From a virus: 57,441 nt of DNA. The translations under genes were made by a program, and so were the position numbers. The notes beneath the pieces were generated by a model. That model was not told the DNA's origin. It searched no databases and saw only the letters and a program-made list of their open reading frames with translations. Positions 32,452 to 40,883 of the stretch are shown one piece after another; position 1 is the first letter of the stretch, and every line of letters begins with the position of its first letter. Location: positions 1-57,441 of the IMG/VR virus record IMGVR_UViG_3300032267_000867, one strand, 5' to 3'.

Positions 32452-33158
32452 TGGTTCGGTCCTTGGACGCCAGCAGGTAGATTGGTGCCCTGAGAAGCCG
32501 GGACGGATGTTGATGGAACACCGCCAGGGGTTGCGTTCAACGATCCGTCGGACGGCAATTGGCTTGTCGCGTTGCTCATGAACGTATTTTGTGCGGCTTC
32601 AGCTTCTTGTAGCGTAATGAGGGGCTGCACAAAATCCCATTGCCATGTGTTTTGCGGAATCGGGCTGTCGCCACCACTGACATCCGTGAGGCCCGTCAGG
32701 ATGCAATTGGTATAAAAGCCTGCTGGGGTTGCGACGATGTATGTTCCGCCCAGGTTTGCGTGATCCTTGAGCTTGGATTGAAGCAGCACCATCGTGGCCA
32801 GTTTCGCCGTATGGCCACCCGACTTGTTGACCGGGATAGACATTTTCATGGAAATGGTAAGCGGCTCACTGATGATCGCGTTTGCCGCTACCGACTGGTT
32901 GGCGAAAGGATACTGGCCAATAGCAAAATTAGCCAACTTGCCCCCTGGAACAGGGGAGAAGTGCGCAAAAAACCTATCGGGGTTAAACGGGCTTTTACCA
33001 GCCAAGACGGTAACGAGAAGATTTGGGCCTTCCGTCAAAATGATAATGGGCATCATGCCGCCAGGAAAATTGCTGGCGATGCCTTGCACCAAAATGATTG
33101 GCGTAAGCTGGAACCCGATCTGATAAATGGACCGGCCAATGGTGTCGAGAATGCTCAT
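32448..33158 (-). CDS. Tail tube initiator / baseplate protein
   Basis: 236 residues. It lies between the tape measure and the plug-like protein, where hub-distal or Dit-like tube initiators are encoded. An IILVQGIASNFPGGMMPII segment is followed by two beta sheets and a disordered C-terminus ending in GVQGPNQ. The family is not recognised; the role is from gene order. Confidence 0.65.
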   Translation of the reverse strand: MSILDTIGRSIYQIGFQLTPIILVQGIASNFPGGMMPIIILTEGPNLLVTVLAGKSPFNPDRFFAHFSPVPGGKLANFAIGQYPFANQSVAANAIISEPLTISMKMSIPVNKSGGHTAKLATMVLLQSKLKDHANLGGTYIVATPAGFYTNCILTGLTDVSGGDSPIPQNTWQWDFVQPLITLQEAEAAQNTFMSNATSQLPSDGSLNATPGGVPSTSVPASQGTNLPAGVQGPNQ

Positions 33159-35107
33159 CCGTAATACCCCGGAGCGCCGAGCGAAGCCGACGTGTTAATG
33201 ATGTTGCCGCCCGTGTTGTCGTTGATAACTATATGAACCGCCTGCCCAGGGCGAGCCGAAAGCACCTGCCTTCCAGGCTGTCCTTCACCACCGGTAAACT
33301 GTCCGGAAAAACGATCCCGCCATTGGCCTGCCGTCAGATTTTGCAAGTAAGGATTTGCAGCAATAGCATCCGCGCTGAGCAATTGGCTCATCGGCATATT
33401 GCCCGGAGCATGCATTACCGCTGCACCTCCAGAAGCACCAAAATGCCAGCCTGCGTAAAGCGCGAGGTTAGATGGAGAAACGCCTGCGCGCTGCAATGCG
33501 GGCGCAAGATCAAATTGCGCATGCGCTTCCGCCATCTGGCGCGAAAAGAGAGGGTCGGTGCGCAGCGCAAGGATTTGCTCATTTGACAATCCGGCAATGC
33601 GCGAACCGCCAAACCGCTTTGCAACACTAAGCCACGTTGCCGCCGTAAATTGATGCGCGCCCGTAGCCGAGGAAAGCGGATTGCGAGCATTAGGATTGCC
33701 GCCGCTTTCAGCGCGCGTCATTTGGTCGATGAAAGAGCCGCCGCCAGATTCTTTGCCTTGAAGGTCTTTGGGGTCTGGAATATCGCTGTTATCATACAAT
33801 CGAAAACGATGAGACCCTACGCGCGGCGGCCCTTCTCCGGGCCGGGGGTTAATACGGGGCTGCTCTCTGCTTGGCCTATCACCTTCGGGCGCGGTTTCCA
33901 CCCGGCCCAACATGCCCATTATCCAATCATAAAGGCGCCCCAAAGCCTTGAATGGCATGGACAGATATTCGATGAACGTAAGCACTGAAACAGCCGCATC
34001 TTTCATGCGGGTCGCCATTACGCCAACTTGCTCAATAAATTCAGCAAGTGCAGATTTAGTTTCATCTGTCGATAGAGTTCTTGCAAAATTGTTAATCCAA
34101 GTTGCAAATGAATTTAACCCTTCACGAAAGGTTGGGCTATTTAATGCTGATTTTGCAAGATTAGTGAAAGCTTCAACTATGTTGGCAAGAGGTTCGCGAA
34201 GCGAAGTCAGCCTTTCAATTAAGGTTGTTTTAAGCGCCTCTCCTGCGGTTCTGAGCCGTTCAAGAAAATCTTGATAGCCTCGATTTGTCTCGTTACTTCC
34301 GCCAATTGTTATTGCGTTTCTTGAGAGCGAGGTGCTAAGGCCCGCTAGTTCTTGCTCCGACATTCCGCCAAGCTGGCGAAGTTGCGACATAGAAAGGCCA
34401 AATTCGGTCAGCCCATATGATTGCGCCAAAGTGCCGCGAAGATTTTCCGGAATAGACAAATAGCGCGCACGAATGGCGCTTAAGGTTTGCGGCAAAAGCT
34501 CAAACGGATTTTTGTTGGTAATGTCTTCGTTGCTGATACCGAGCATTTGAAGCCGGTGTCTTTGACGCAGATCGTTTTGCATATCTGCGATGCTGGAAAG
34601 CGTTGGTTCTGCGCCTCCGATCCGCTCATAGGTGATGTTTGCCGCCTGAAGCTGGCCGGGCGTAATGCCAAGCCCCATTGATCTTGTGCGTTGTTGGCTG
34701 GCAGAACGCGCAAGTGCCTCAAAGCCAAACAGCCCCGTTCCGCCAGACAGCAACCCAAAAACGCTGGTTAAGGTGCTGAATTTAAGCAGGGATAGGGTTA
34801 TATCTTTCATGCCGCCCGCGATGCGCGTTGTAGCGCGGGCAACGTCAGTCAGCGAATAGCCAGTCTTTTCAACCTCGCGCCGCATTTTTTCTTGCGCTTT
34901 GGTTTGCTTTTCGATGATGTCAACCTGACGGCTCATAATGTCCGTCATTTCTTCGATAGCAGAGCCGGATTTGTTGATGGATTTGTTTGCGGCGTCCCAA
35001 GCACCGGGCAGCTTTTTTAAGGCTGTTTGATACTTGGCAAACATCTCCATAAACGCCTTGAAGGCGTCGTCGTTCACATCGACATCAATGATGCTTTTGA
35101 CCGCCAT
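33155..35107 (-). CDS. Tape measure protein with transglycosylase domain
   Basis: 650 residues. The first 460 residues are helical with hydrophobic stretches (about 105-135) typical of tape measures. From about 464 a lytic-transglycosylase/goose-lysozyme-like domain follows: QMTRAESGGNPNARNP with the catalytic Glu, GAHQFTAATWL, LALYAGWHFG. It sets the tail length (short here, a short contractile tail) and likely cuts peptidoglycan on DNA entry. It starts at the base next to the frameshifted chaperone stop. Confidence 0.9.
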   Translation of the reverse strand: MAVKSIIDVDVNDDAFKAFMEMFAKYQTALKKLPGAWDAANKSINKSGSAIEEMTDIMSRQVDIIEKQTKAQEKMRREVEKTGYSLTDVARATTRIAGGMKDITLSLLKFSTLTSVFGLLSGGTGLFGFEALARSASQQRTRSMGLGITPGQLQAANITYERIGGAEPTLSSIADMQNDLRQRHRLQMLGISNEDITNKNPFELLPQTLSAIRARYLSIPENLRGTLAQSYGLTEFGLSMSQLRQLGGMSEQELAGLSTSLSRNAITIGGSNETNRGYQDFLERLRTAGEALKTTLIERLTSLREPLANIVEAFTNLAKSALNSPTFREGLNSFATWINNFARTLSTDETKSALAEFIEQVGVMATRMKDAAVSVLTFIEYLSMPFKALGRLYDWIMGMLGRVETAPEGDRPSREQPRINPRPGEGPPRVGSHRFRLYDNSDIPDPKDLQGKESGGGSFIDQMTRAESGGNPNARNPLSSATGAHQFTAATWLSVAKRFGGSRIAGLSNEQILALRTDPLFSRQMAEAHAQFDLAPALQRAGVSPSNLALYAGWHFGASGGAAVMHAPGNMPMSQLLSADAIAANPYLQNLTAGQWRDRFSGQFTGGEGQPGRQVLSARPGQAVHIVINDNTGGNIINTSASLGAPGYYG

Positions 35108-35805
35108 TCAACCCATTCCTATCCGTTTCAGCGCCGTGGAAAAATGGCGCTGGCGAAACTCAGAGACGGAATCCCACCGCCAATCATCCACATGCTTGCC
35201 GAAGAAATCATAAAATCCTTCTCCGGCCACCCACCCTAATGCGGCACTGACGAGGTGATCGTCGGCGTCTCCGAAGTCTCTTCCGTTGTCGATATCGGCA
35301 ATGATGCGGCGTATTCCGTAGAGTTCAACAATGTGGTCGATGCTCCCCACAAACGCATCCTCTCCAGAACGGGGCCGATCTCGGTCTTCCGGGACATGGC
35401 AGAGGCGCAGATAAAAAAAGTTATCAGTCCTTCTACCTCCGCAATGTCTTCCTCGTCCATTGCTTTCCGATCGATGGCATCTTGGAGGGGCATCGTCACC
35501 CACCCTGACGTGCTAGGAATCACCACGCTTGATAGCCGACGAATTTCGGCCATGAAGCCATTGTTGATCCCGTCGCGCCCCTCCCAAACGCCCGCGTCCT
35601 GGGCAATTTTCTTAAGCACCAGTGCCGCCACGCGCGGGCCAGAAACAAAGCTCAACCCCTCGCTGATCAAAGTGGCAAATGTTTTGGCGATAATCATGTG
35701 GTATCGTTCAAAAACCTCACGCGCGAGCGGCGTGCTATGCACGAAGATCGTGCCTTCGTCGGTTTCGACTTCTATCACCAAATTTAGTTTTTTATTGATC
35801 TTCAC
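35108..35805 (-). CDS. Frameshifted tail assembly chaperone (GT-like product)
   Basis: A -1 slip on the seven T at 35413-35419 joins residues 1-131 of the chaperone to a 101-residue extension in the -1 frame (starting YLRLCHVPEDR, ending FSTALKRIGMG), for a 232-residue product. The extension has credible composition (ALGWVAGEGFYDFFGKHVDDW) over its last 60 residues. The stop is at 35108, one base from the tape measure ATG. This matches the gpG/gpGT arrangement of tailed phages, in which the long form guides tube polymerisation around the tape measure. Confidence 0.85.
35236..35805 (-). CDS. Tail assembly chaperone, short form (G-like)
   Basis: 189 residues from a GTG at 35805 (reads KINKKLNLVIEVE after the start), with AAGGATAA upstream. 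An N-terminal beta strand region is followed by helices such as FERYHMIIAKTFATLISEGL. The zero-frame end ASLPISTTEETSETPTITSS is low-complexity, typical for the short form. It is placed between tube and tape measure, the standard position. Confidence 0.87.
   Translation of the reverse strand: MKINKKLNLVIEVETDEGTIFVHSTPLAREVFERYHMIIAKTFATLISEGLSFVSGPRVAALVLKKIAQDAGVWEGRDGINNGFMAEIRRLSSVVIPSTSGWVTMPLQDAIDRKAMDEEDIAEVEGLITFFICASAMSRKTEIGPVLERMRLWGASTTLLNSTEYAASLPISTTEETSETPTITSSVPH
35413..35419 (-). other. Slippery heptamer T TTT TTT, -1 frameshift site
   Basis: Seven T on the minus strand in the zero frame ACT TTT TTT (codons 129-131). Both tRNAs can re-pair after a -1 slip, and the -1 frame is open to 35108. 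No pseudoknot was worked out downstream. Confidence 0.85.
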
Positions 35806-35898
35806 TTTGCGTTATCCTTCGCGTCCAAGGGGTAGGATGCAGCAGGCAGGTGGACTACTCCTGCTTTTCGGACCGTCGCCCTAGCTGCACCCGTTCGA

Positions 35899-36345
35899 TT
35901 AAACCAGATTCCAGAGGTTGTTGTTGATCTGGTAGTAGCCGCTGACGGTGACGGAATAGCTCGCGTCCTCGCCTGCGAAATTTAACTCACGCACATTCTG
36001 AATGGCGCAGTTGTTGAAGGTGTAAGCCGGAAGCGACGTGGTGTCGGGCGTCACCGTGATGTCGCCAATCGTGCTCAACGCCTGACGCTGCGCCTCCCAG
36101 AGAGCCGCAAGGTTCTGCGTCTTGAGCAGCGAAATGGTCACCGTCACCATCTGATAGGGAAACGGCGAGGTGATGGTGCCCGTCATCGTCGGGATCATCG
36201 TCGTCGTTTCGCCCTCAAAGGCGATGGCGATGCCAGGGCGCCCCAGGAAGGGCGCCGTGACTTGCAGGGCCGGATAGTCCGGAATGACCACGCTGCCCCG
36301 TAACCGGTTGAGCGTGCCCTGAGCGACTTGTGGATTAGCTGCCAT
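35899..36345 (-). CDS. Tail tube protein (DUF3277-like)
   Basis: 148 residues, all-beta: GSVVIPDYPALQVTAPFLGR, then ITSPFPYQMVTVTISLLKTQNLA and a C-terminal FAGEDASYSVTVSGYY strand. Size, fold pattern and position right after the sheath identify the inner tube of a contractile tail. AGGAG lies before the start. The 93-bp gap to the chaperone has small stems but no good terminator. Confidence 0.9.
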   Translation of the reverse strand: MAANPQVAQGTLNRLRGSVVIPDYPALQVTAPFLGRPGIAIAFEGETTTMIPTMTGTITSPFPYQMVTVTISLLKTQNLAALWEAQRQALSTIGDITVTPDTTSLPAYTFNNCAIQNVRELNFAGEDASYSVTVSGYYQINNNLWNLV

Positions 36346-36361
36346 GGTTGTTTTCTCCTAC

Positions 36362-37972
36362 TCAGCCGCCAGCCGGGAACGACGAGACGTTGACGTAAAA
36401 CACGATCTGGATGAAGCCGCGCTGCGGCGTGTAGGTGACCGAGAGGCCGCGATAGATGCCCGCAGGGTAATCCGCCGGATTCTGCGAGACGTAGGTCACG
36501 AACGGCACCGCGTTAACCGTGATGGGCGCGAGCGCGAGGCCAAAAGAGATGGCGTTGCGCATAACGGTCTGCGCCACCGCCTGAAGCCGGTTGATGCCGT
36601 TCTGGTCGTAATACAGCGGGTTCTGGGAGTTGTTCGAACCGTTGATCACCGCATTAGAAATGGTGATGTCCATGTTGATCTGCACCCAGTCCACCGAATA
36701 CCAATAAGTGGCATCGTGGGCGTCCATCATGGTGCCCCAGAGCAGGATGGTGTTGCTGATGCCACCTTCCGCGCCAGTGCCCACGACGTTGACGCTTTCG
36801 TTCTTGAGCGTGGTCAGCAGAGCGTTGTTGCCGCGCGTCGGGAACGGCGTCACGCCGTAAAGATACTTGAAGGCGAACGGTGCAACGAGGTTCGCTGCGC
36901 TGGGTTCGTAAGCCAGGAAGTTCCAGAAGGCGGAAACAACCGTGAATTCCGTAACCGGAGCGCCCGCGTTGCCATACAGGCTGGCCTTGAGGCTGCCGGT
37001 AACGGTAAGCGCGCCAGGGTCAACCGCCTTATAGGCGGTGATGTCCACGCCATTCGCCACAACGGCTTGGTATGTGCCGTTGTAAGCCGAAGGCGTGCAA
37101 CCCACGATGGTGAACCAGTCGCCCTTAGAAATGCCGCTGGTGTTAAGGGTCGTGAACGTGATGGCGCCCGAGGTCCAAACTGCGCCGATCAGTTCGTTTG
37201 CGCCGTAGGTGCCGAATTGCGGCGACTCAATCAGCGTAAACGCGCACTTCATCAAGTTGGTGTAGCTGTTGTAGGTGGCCAGCGTGGTCGTGATGAAGAA
37301 ATAGGTGCGCGCCGTGGTGGATTCGAATTCCGCCAGCAAAGCCAGGAAATCCGCGTTGCCATCCCACTGTTTCGGCACAACGTAGGCGTAGAAGTAGCCT
37401 TCCGCGCCGGGCGTGTAGTCGCTGTTGGGGTTGGCCTGGATGTATGCGGCCAGCGCGGCCACACCGTCTTCCGTATTGCCCGGCCCAAGCTCCAGCACAT
37501 AGCAGGACAAGCCAGAACCCTGGGCAAAGAACGTGTTGCTCATCGCGGTAAGCTGGATCGCGCTTTGCGGAACGTATGTGCCGCCCGTGCCCGAAGCCAA
37601 AATCAATTCCTGGCCCAGGTTGTAGGTGTATTGCGTCGTGCTGGTGATGGTGCAGAGGTAGGTGCCGTTATAAGCCGACGGTCCAAGCCCACCGTCGGTG
37701 ATGCCAGCCATCGTCAAGACGATCTGACTGCCAACGGTATAGCCATGCGGCGAAACCGTCGTGGCTGTCACAAGCGCTCCGGCCACCACCACCTGATCCA
37801 GCGGGGCGGGCGCAGTCAAGATTGCCGTGAGATCGGCTTCTTGCGTGATGAGCGTTGCGGTGCCCGGGCTAGTGGTCGTCCCACCTTGGGAAATCAGCGC
37901 GCCCGTCTTTTGCAGAGTGGCGGGCGCTGCGCCAACCGTCTGCGTCACATTTACTTGAACAATGGTTGGCAT
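36362..37972 (-). CDS. Tail sheath protein (DUF3383-like)
   Basis: 536 residues. The N-terminal MPTIVQVNVTQTVGAAPATLQKTGALIS and the core with FAQGSGLSCYVLELGPG, YAYVVPKQWD and GLSVTYTPQRGF are typical of DUF3383 sheaths. Two FCCH-like domains (about 70-130 and 265-330; each with YNGTY) decorate the outer side. The sheath contracts to drive the tube into the host. AGGAG precedes the ATG. The plus-strand frame over the whole gene is a shadow. Confidence 0.93.
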   Translation of the reverse strand: MPTIVQVNVTQTVGAAPATLQKTGALISQGGTTTSPGTATLITQEADLTAILTAPAPLDQVVVAGALVTATTVSPHGYTVGSQIVLTMAGITDGGLGPSAYNGTYLCTITSTTQYTYNLGQELILASGTGGTYVPQSAIQLTAMSNTFFAQGSGLSCYVLELGPGNTEDGVAALAAYIQANPNSDYTPGAEGYFYAYVVPKQWDGNADFLALLAEFESTTARTYFFITTTLATYNSYTNLMKCAFTLIESPQFGTYGANELIGAVWTSGAITFTTLNTSGISKGDWFTIVGCTPSAYNGTYQAVVANGVDITAYKAVDPGALTVTGSLKASLYGNAGAPVTEFTVVSAFWNFLAYEPSAANLVAPFAFKYLYGVTPFPTRGNNALLTTLKNESVNVVGTGAEGGISNTILLWGTMMDAHDATYWYSVDWVQINMDITISNAVINGSNNSQNPLYYDQNGINRLQAVAQTVMRNAISFGLALAPITVNAVPFVTYVSQNPADYPAGIYRGLSVTYTPQRGFIQIVFYVNVSSFPAGG

Positions 37973-38006
37973 TGAATTCTCCTAGGTAGGACGATGCTGC
38001 GACGGC

Positions 38007-38396
38007 TTAGGTGTAGGTCACAAGCACACGCGGCGAGCCAGCGCCCGGGACCGCCGAGCAAACGATGCCCACCGAGCATGGAACGCTGATGTCGAACACC
38101 GCACCGGCAATGTTGTTCGTGCCGTTGTAGGGCAGGGTGAACACCTGATTGGCGGTCGTCGCGGCACCGGTGGTGGCGCAATTGTTGAACGTGAAAGCGC
38201 CCGAGGTGGTGCCAGGGGCCAAGATCACGATGCGCGCGATGCGGCCAGCAGACGCCTTGATGACGGCGGCGGCGGTGATGTTGAGCGCAGCCGAGGCGGC
38301 GTTGGCAACCACCTGCACGCCCTGGGCGTCCATATACTGGGGCTTGGCAACGCCGCTGGCGACGCCGGGGAAAACTTGGTTCGGGCTTTGGGGCAT
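38007..38396 (-). CDS. Structural protein, unknown function
   Basis: 129 residues, Ala/Gly/Thr/Val-rich and all-beta (AGRIARIVILAPGTTSGAFTF). It is small and placed between the completion proteins and the sheath. It may be a decoration or tail-completion protein. No family is recognised. Confidence 0.75.
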   Translation of the reverse strand: MPQSPNQVFPGVASGVAKPQYMDAQGVQVVANAASAALNITAAAVIKASAGRIARIVILAPGTTSGAFTFNNCATTGAATTANQVFTLPYNGTNNIAGAVFDISVPCSVGIVCSAVPGAGSPRVLVTYT

Positions 38397-38408
38397 GGGA
38401 AACTCCTG

Positions 38409-39362
38409 TTATGCAGCGGTTGGATACGGTGAAACTTCATACTGCACGATGCAGCTTTCGATAAGCTGGCGCGCAATATCGTTGATGCGGGTCTGATAAT
38501 AGCTCACATCAAACTCGATTGTCTTCTTCATTGCGATGGCCTGAAGCTCCATTTGGCCACGCTTTTCGTCGCGCATGATGGGCATGCTCATAATGCCCAG
38601 CGCATCAGTATCGACACTGAATTGGTTCACCGTGTCGATCCAGTCTTGAGCTTGCGCGTTGTTGTAGCCGTATAGGGTCACGCGGACGTGATCCGTGGCA
38701 AGCTGATAATGCGATCCGTTGACCGTCAATCGCGGCGCGGCCTGGATGGCGTTTGTGCGGCCCGGTTCGATATGCACCACGCCGTAAGGCGGGCTGATGT
38801 TCGCGGGCACAAGATATGACGGGTAAAGCAAAATGTTCGGATTGTATGGCGCAAGCCAAATTGGCGAATAAGTCTGGATCGTCAGCCACGCGGGCAGGCT
38901 GTTGGAGACGATAGGTTCCGAGGCCAGCAGCGTGTAAAGATTCTCAACAAGCTGCGAAGCCAGGGCGGAATAGACCGCATCACCCTCATAATGATTGACG
39001 CCCGCTTGCGTGTAGCGATTGCCGCGTCGCGCAAAGGCGAAGCGAATGCCATCGAAGGTGGCGATCCAGAGGGTTTGCGGGTCAACGACGTTGAATTCGG
39101 AGATTTCGTCAGTGGTGGTGAACACCACCTTGTTGATCGAAACCGTCTCATCTTCACGCTGCGTGCGCCCTACCGAATAGTGGAACGAACCCGCGATTTC
39201 GATGCTTTCACCCGCCAACCAGAAAACGTAGCCGTCAATCGGCAAAATTCGCTTTATGTATTTCGTGAAACGGATTGTCTCGCCAGCCGAGAGCGACTGA
39301 ATGCCCGCTTGCAAGGCGTCGCGGAGTGGCAAGTTGGCGAGGGTTTCATCGACGGTTGCCAT
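38409..39362 (-). CDS. Neck/tail-completion structural protein, unknown family
   Basis: 317 residues from the ATG at 39362, which shares a base with the previous stop (TGATG). Mixed fold; segments DHVRVTLYGYNNAQAQDWID and VSYYQTRINDIARQLIESC stand out. The latter resembles the LIC_12616-like neck proteins of related phages. Function is inferred from the position between connector genes and sheath. Confidence 0.7.
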   Translation of the reverse strand: MATVDETLANLPLRDALQAGIQSLSAGETIRFTKYIKRILPIDGYVFWLAGESIEIAGSFHYSVGRTQREDETVSINKVVFTTTDEISEFNVVDPQTLWIATFDGIRFAFARRGNRYTQAGVNHYEGDAVYSALASQLVENLYTLLASEPIVSNSLPAWLTIQTYSPIWLAPYNPNILLYPSYLVPANISPPYGVVHIEPGRTNAIQAAPRLTVNGSHYQLATDHVRVTLYGYNNAQAQDWIDTVNQFSVDTDALGIMSMPIMRDEKRGQMELQAIAMKKTIEFDVSYYQTRINDIARQLIESCIVQYEVSPYPTAA

Positions 39363-39811
39363 CAGGTAAACCAAGCCTTCATGCTGGCTTCATAAAGCCC
39401 CGTGTCGATGAAAGATGGGCGCGGAGCGCGCTTCACCTTTTTGCCGCCCTTGATGTTCTTGTATCGCGGGTTTTTGAACCGATGGCTTACGCCATCAAGC
39501 GCGGCCTGCGTTGGAACGCCGGGAATTCCCAGGCTTTCCATTTCTTTGCTGTCGAGGAAATGCCGGAACGCCGCTTCAATTTCGCCCGTGGCACCGCCAA
39601 AGGGGTCGATGTTTTCAACCGGTGCGCCCATGTCCAATGCGTCAATTGCACCCTGAATGGACCGCTCAAGCGCGCCGATTACCTCATCGACGCGGCTTTC
39701 AAAAAACACCTCCATGACATGATATTTGTCTTCAAGGATTTCGGCCACCATGCCGGTGGTTGCGCCGTCGTCATAGGGCTGGTCGATAACGCCGAGGTGC
39801 AGGGTCGTCAT
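39362..39811 (-). CDS. Head-tail completion protein (putative)
   Basis: 149 residues from the ATG at 39811, ATGA-coupled upstream. Helical front half (VMEVFFESRVDEVIGALERS), basic C-terminus (RYKNIKGGKKVKRAPRPSF) ending in DTGLYEASMKAWF. The last phrase, an oligomerising tail, is common in minor tail/neck proteins. Family not assigned. Confidence 0.68.
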   Translation of the reverse strand: MTTLHLGVIDQPYDDGATTGMVAEILEDKYHVMEVFFESRVDEVIGALERSIQGAIDALDMGAPVENIDPFGGATGEIEAAFRHFLDSKEMESLGIPGVPTQAALDGVSHRFKNPRYKNIKGGKKVKRAPRPSFIDTGLYEASMKAWFT

Positions 39812-40278
39812 GCCACGCCCCACATCGTGCCGTAGGTCTGCGCATACGCCAGATATTGACGCCCCCAGGGGGTTTTGACGTTCTGCAATTGCGAAAGCGT
39901 CAGCGCCTGCAAGGCTTCCGGAACCGCAAGGCTGTCGCTGGTGCCGCTATCGGAGGCGGAGGTCACGACGCCTGCGGCGAAGGCGTTGAGGCCATACGCT
40001 TTGCGCAGATCGGCAAAGTAGGTGCGGCCCGGCTGGTCCTGAGCGTAGTTAATGAGGTTGTCGCCAGCCAGATTGTAAACCGCCTGCTCATAGATGCTGG
40101 TTTGAACCGGCGCCATGCTAGGCGTTGCCACCACCGCCAGCGCGGGGTTTACGATCATCAGTGCAACGGAAAACGCCCACCCGATTGAAGGGCTATTGAT
40201 CGGCAAATACAACGGGTTGATACCCATCACATTCGTGACGAAGTCCTGAAAGCCTTCTAGGGTGGGCGCATTGTTCAT
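39808..40278 (-). CDS. Head-tail connector, DUF4054-like
   Basis: 156 residues. FQDFVTNVMGINPLYLPINSPSIGWAF followed by QAVYNLAGDNLINYAQ and YFADLRKAYGL is the pattern of DUF4054 proteins found between capsid and sheath genes. They close the portal vertex and join head to tail. It is linked to neighbours by four-base overlaps. Confidence 0.78.
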   Translation of the reverse strand: MNNAPTLEGFQDFVTNVMGINPLYLPINSPSIGWAFSVALMIVNPALAVVATPSMAPVQTSIYEQAVYNLAGDNLINYAQDQPGRTYFADLRKAYGLNAFAAGVVTSASDSGTSDSLAVPEALQALTLSQLQNVKTPWGRQYLAYAQTYGTMWGVA

Positions 40279-40790
40279 GCTGCTTTTCTCGGTCGTCCAC
40301 GACGCGGAGGCTCGCCGGTGCCTTCTCGGGTTACGCTGACGGTTTCGTTCAAGCCGGGTTCGGTGCTGCCGTTCTGCTGCACCACCTCAAGCTCAAGATT
40401 CTCGACGCGCACAGCGCCTTCCGTGGCGCGTTCGATGGCGTTGTGCAGGGCGGCGGCGGAGAGCTTGCGCGCCTCCTGGCTTTCGCGTTCCAGCACGCCG
40501 GAATTATGCTCGTCGGCCTGCATGATCTTCTCGACAACAATCGGCTTGTCGAAACGGTAGCACAGCCCGACGAAAGGCTTACGTCGGTCAATGTCAGCCA
40601 CATCAACGAGGCCATAAATGGCGTGCTGATCGACGATGGCTTTCACAATCTCAAGCGCGGAATTCGGTTGGTAAACCACGATCTGCGAACCGGGCGCAAT
40701 TTGCTGGCGCCGAATGGAGGTTTCCTCCGGAATTCGGTAGATGAAATCGTGTTTCTGCTTTGAGCAGTTGGCGACGTAAAGGGTGGGCAT
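40275..40790 (-). CDS. Capsid-adjacent structural protein, unknown function
   Basis: 171 residues from the ATG at 40790, which has AGAGGA upstream. An OB- or beta-barrel-like front (PTLYVANCSKQKHDFIYRI and QIAPGSQIVVY) is followed by helices and a basic C-terminal tail (PPRRGRPRKAA) that may touch DNA. Present next to the major capsid gene in related phages by memory only. Confidence 0.72.
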   Translation of the reverse strand: MPTLYVANCSKQKHDFIYRIPEETSIRRQQIAPGSQIVVYQPNSALEIVKAIVDQHAIYGLVDVADIDRRKPFVGLCYRFDKPIVVEKIMQADEHNSGVLERESQEARKLSAAALHNAIERATEGAVRVENLELEVVQQNGSTEPGLNETVSVTREGTGEPPRRGRPRKAA

Positions 40791-40847
40791 GTTATCCTCT
40801 GGGTCCAATGGAAACCGCACGGGGTCCAGCCGCACGGCAAGGTAGCC

Positions 40848-40875
40848 ATGGCGCGGAGCCGAAGCCCCGCGCCAT
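40848..40875 (-). other. Stable hairpin with TTCG loop after the major capsid gene
   Basis: On the message ATGGCGCGG pairs with CCGCGCCAT (9 bp), and an inner GC-TTCG-GC tetraloop closes it. It starts eight bases after the capsid stop. There is no U-run, so it is more likely a 3' end protector of the abundant capsid message than a terminator. Confidence 0.6.
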
Positions 40876-40883
40876 AACCGAGC

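Noticed and set aside
35420-35503. Independent start of the -1 frame chaperone extension at 35503
   Set aside because: The first 30 codons read as an Arg/Cys shadow; a frameshift at the T-run explains the open frame better.
36344-37975. Long plus-strand ORF of 543 codons
   Set aside because: It lies exactly opposite the tail sheath gene, is rich in Arg, Val and His with no motif, and arises from GC-rich third positions.
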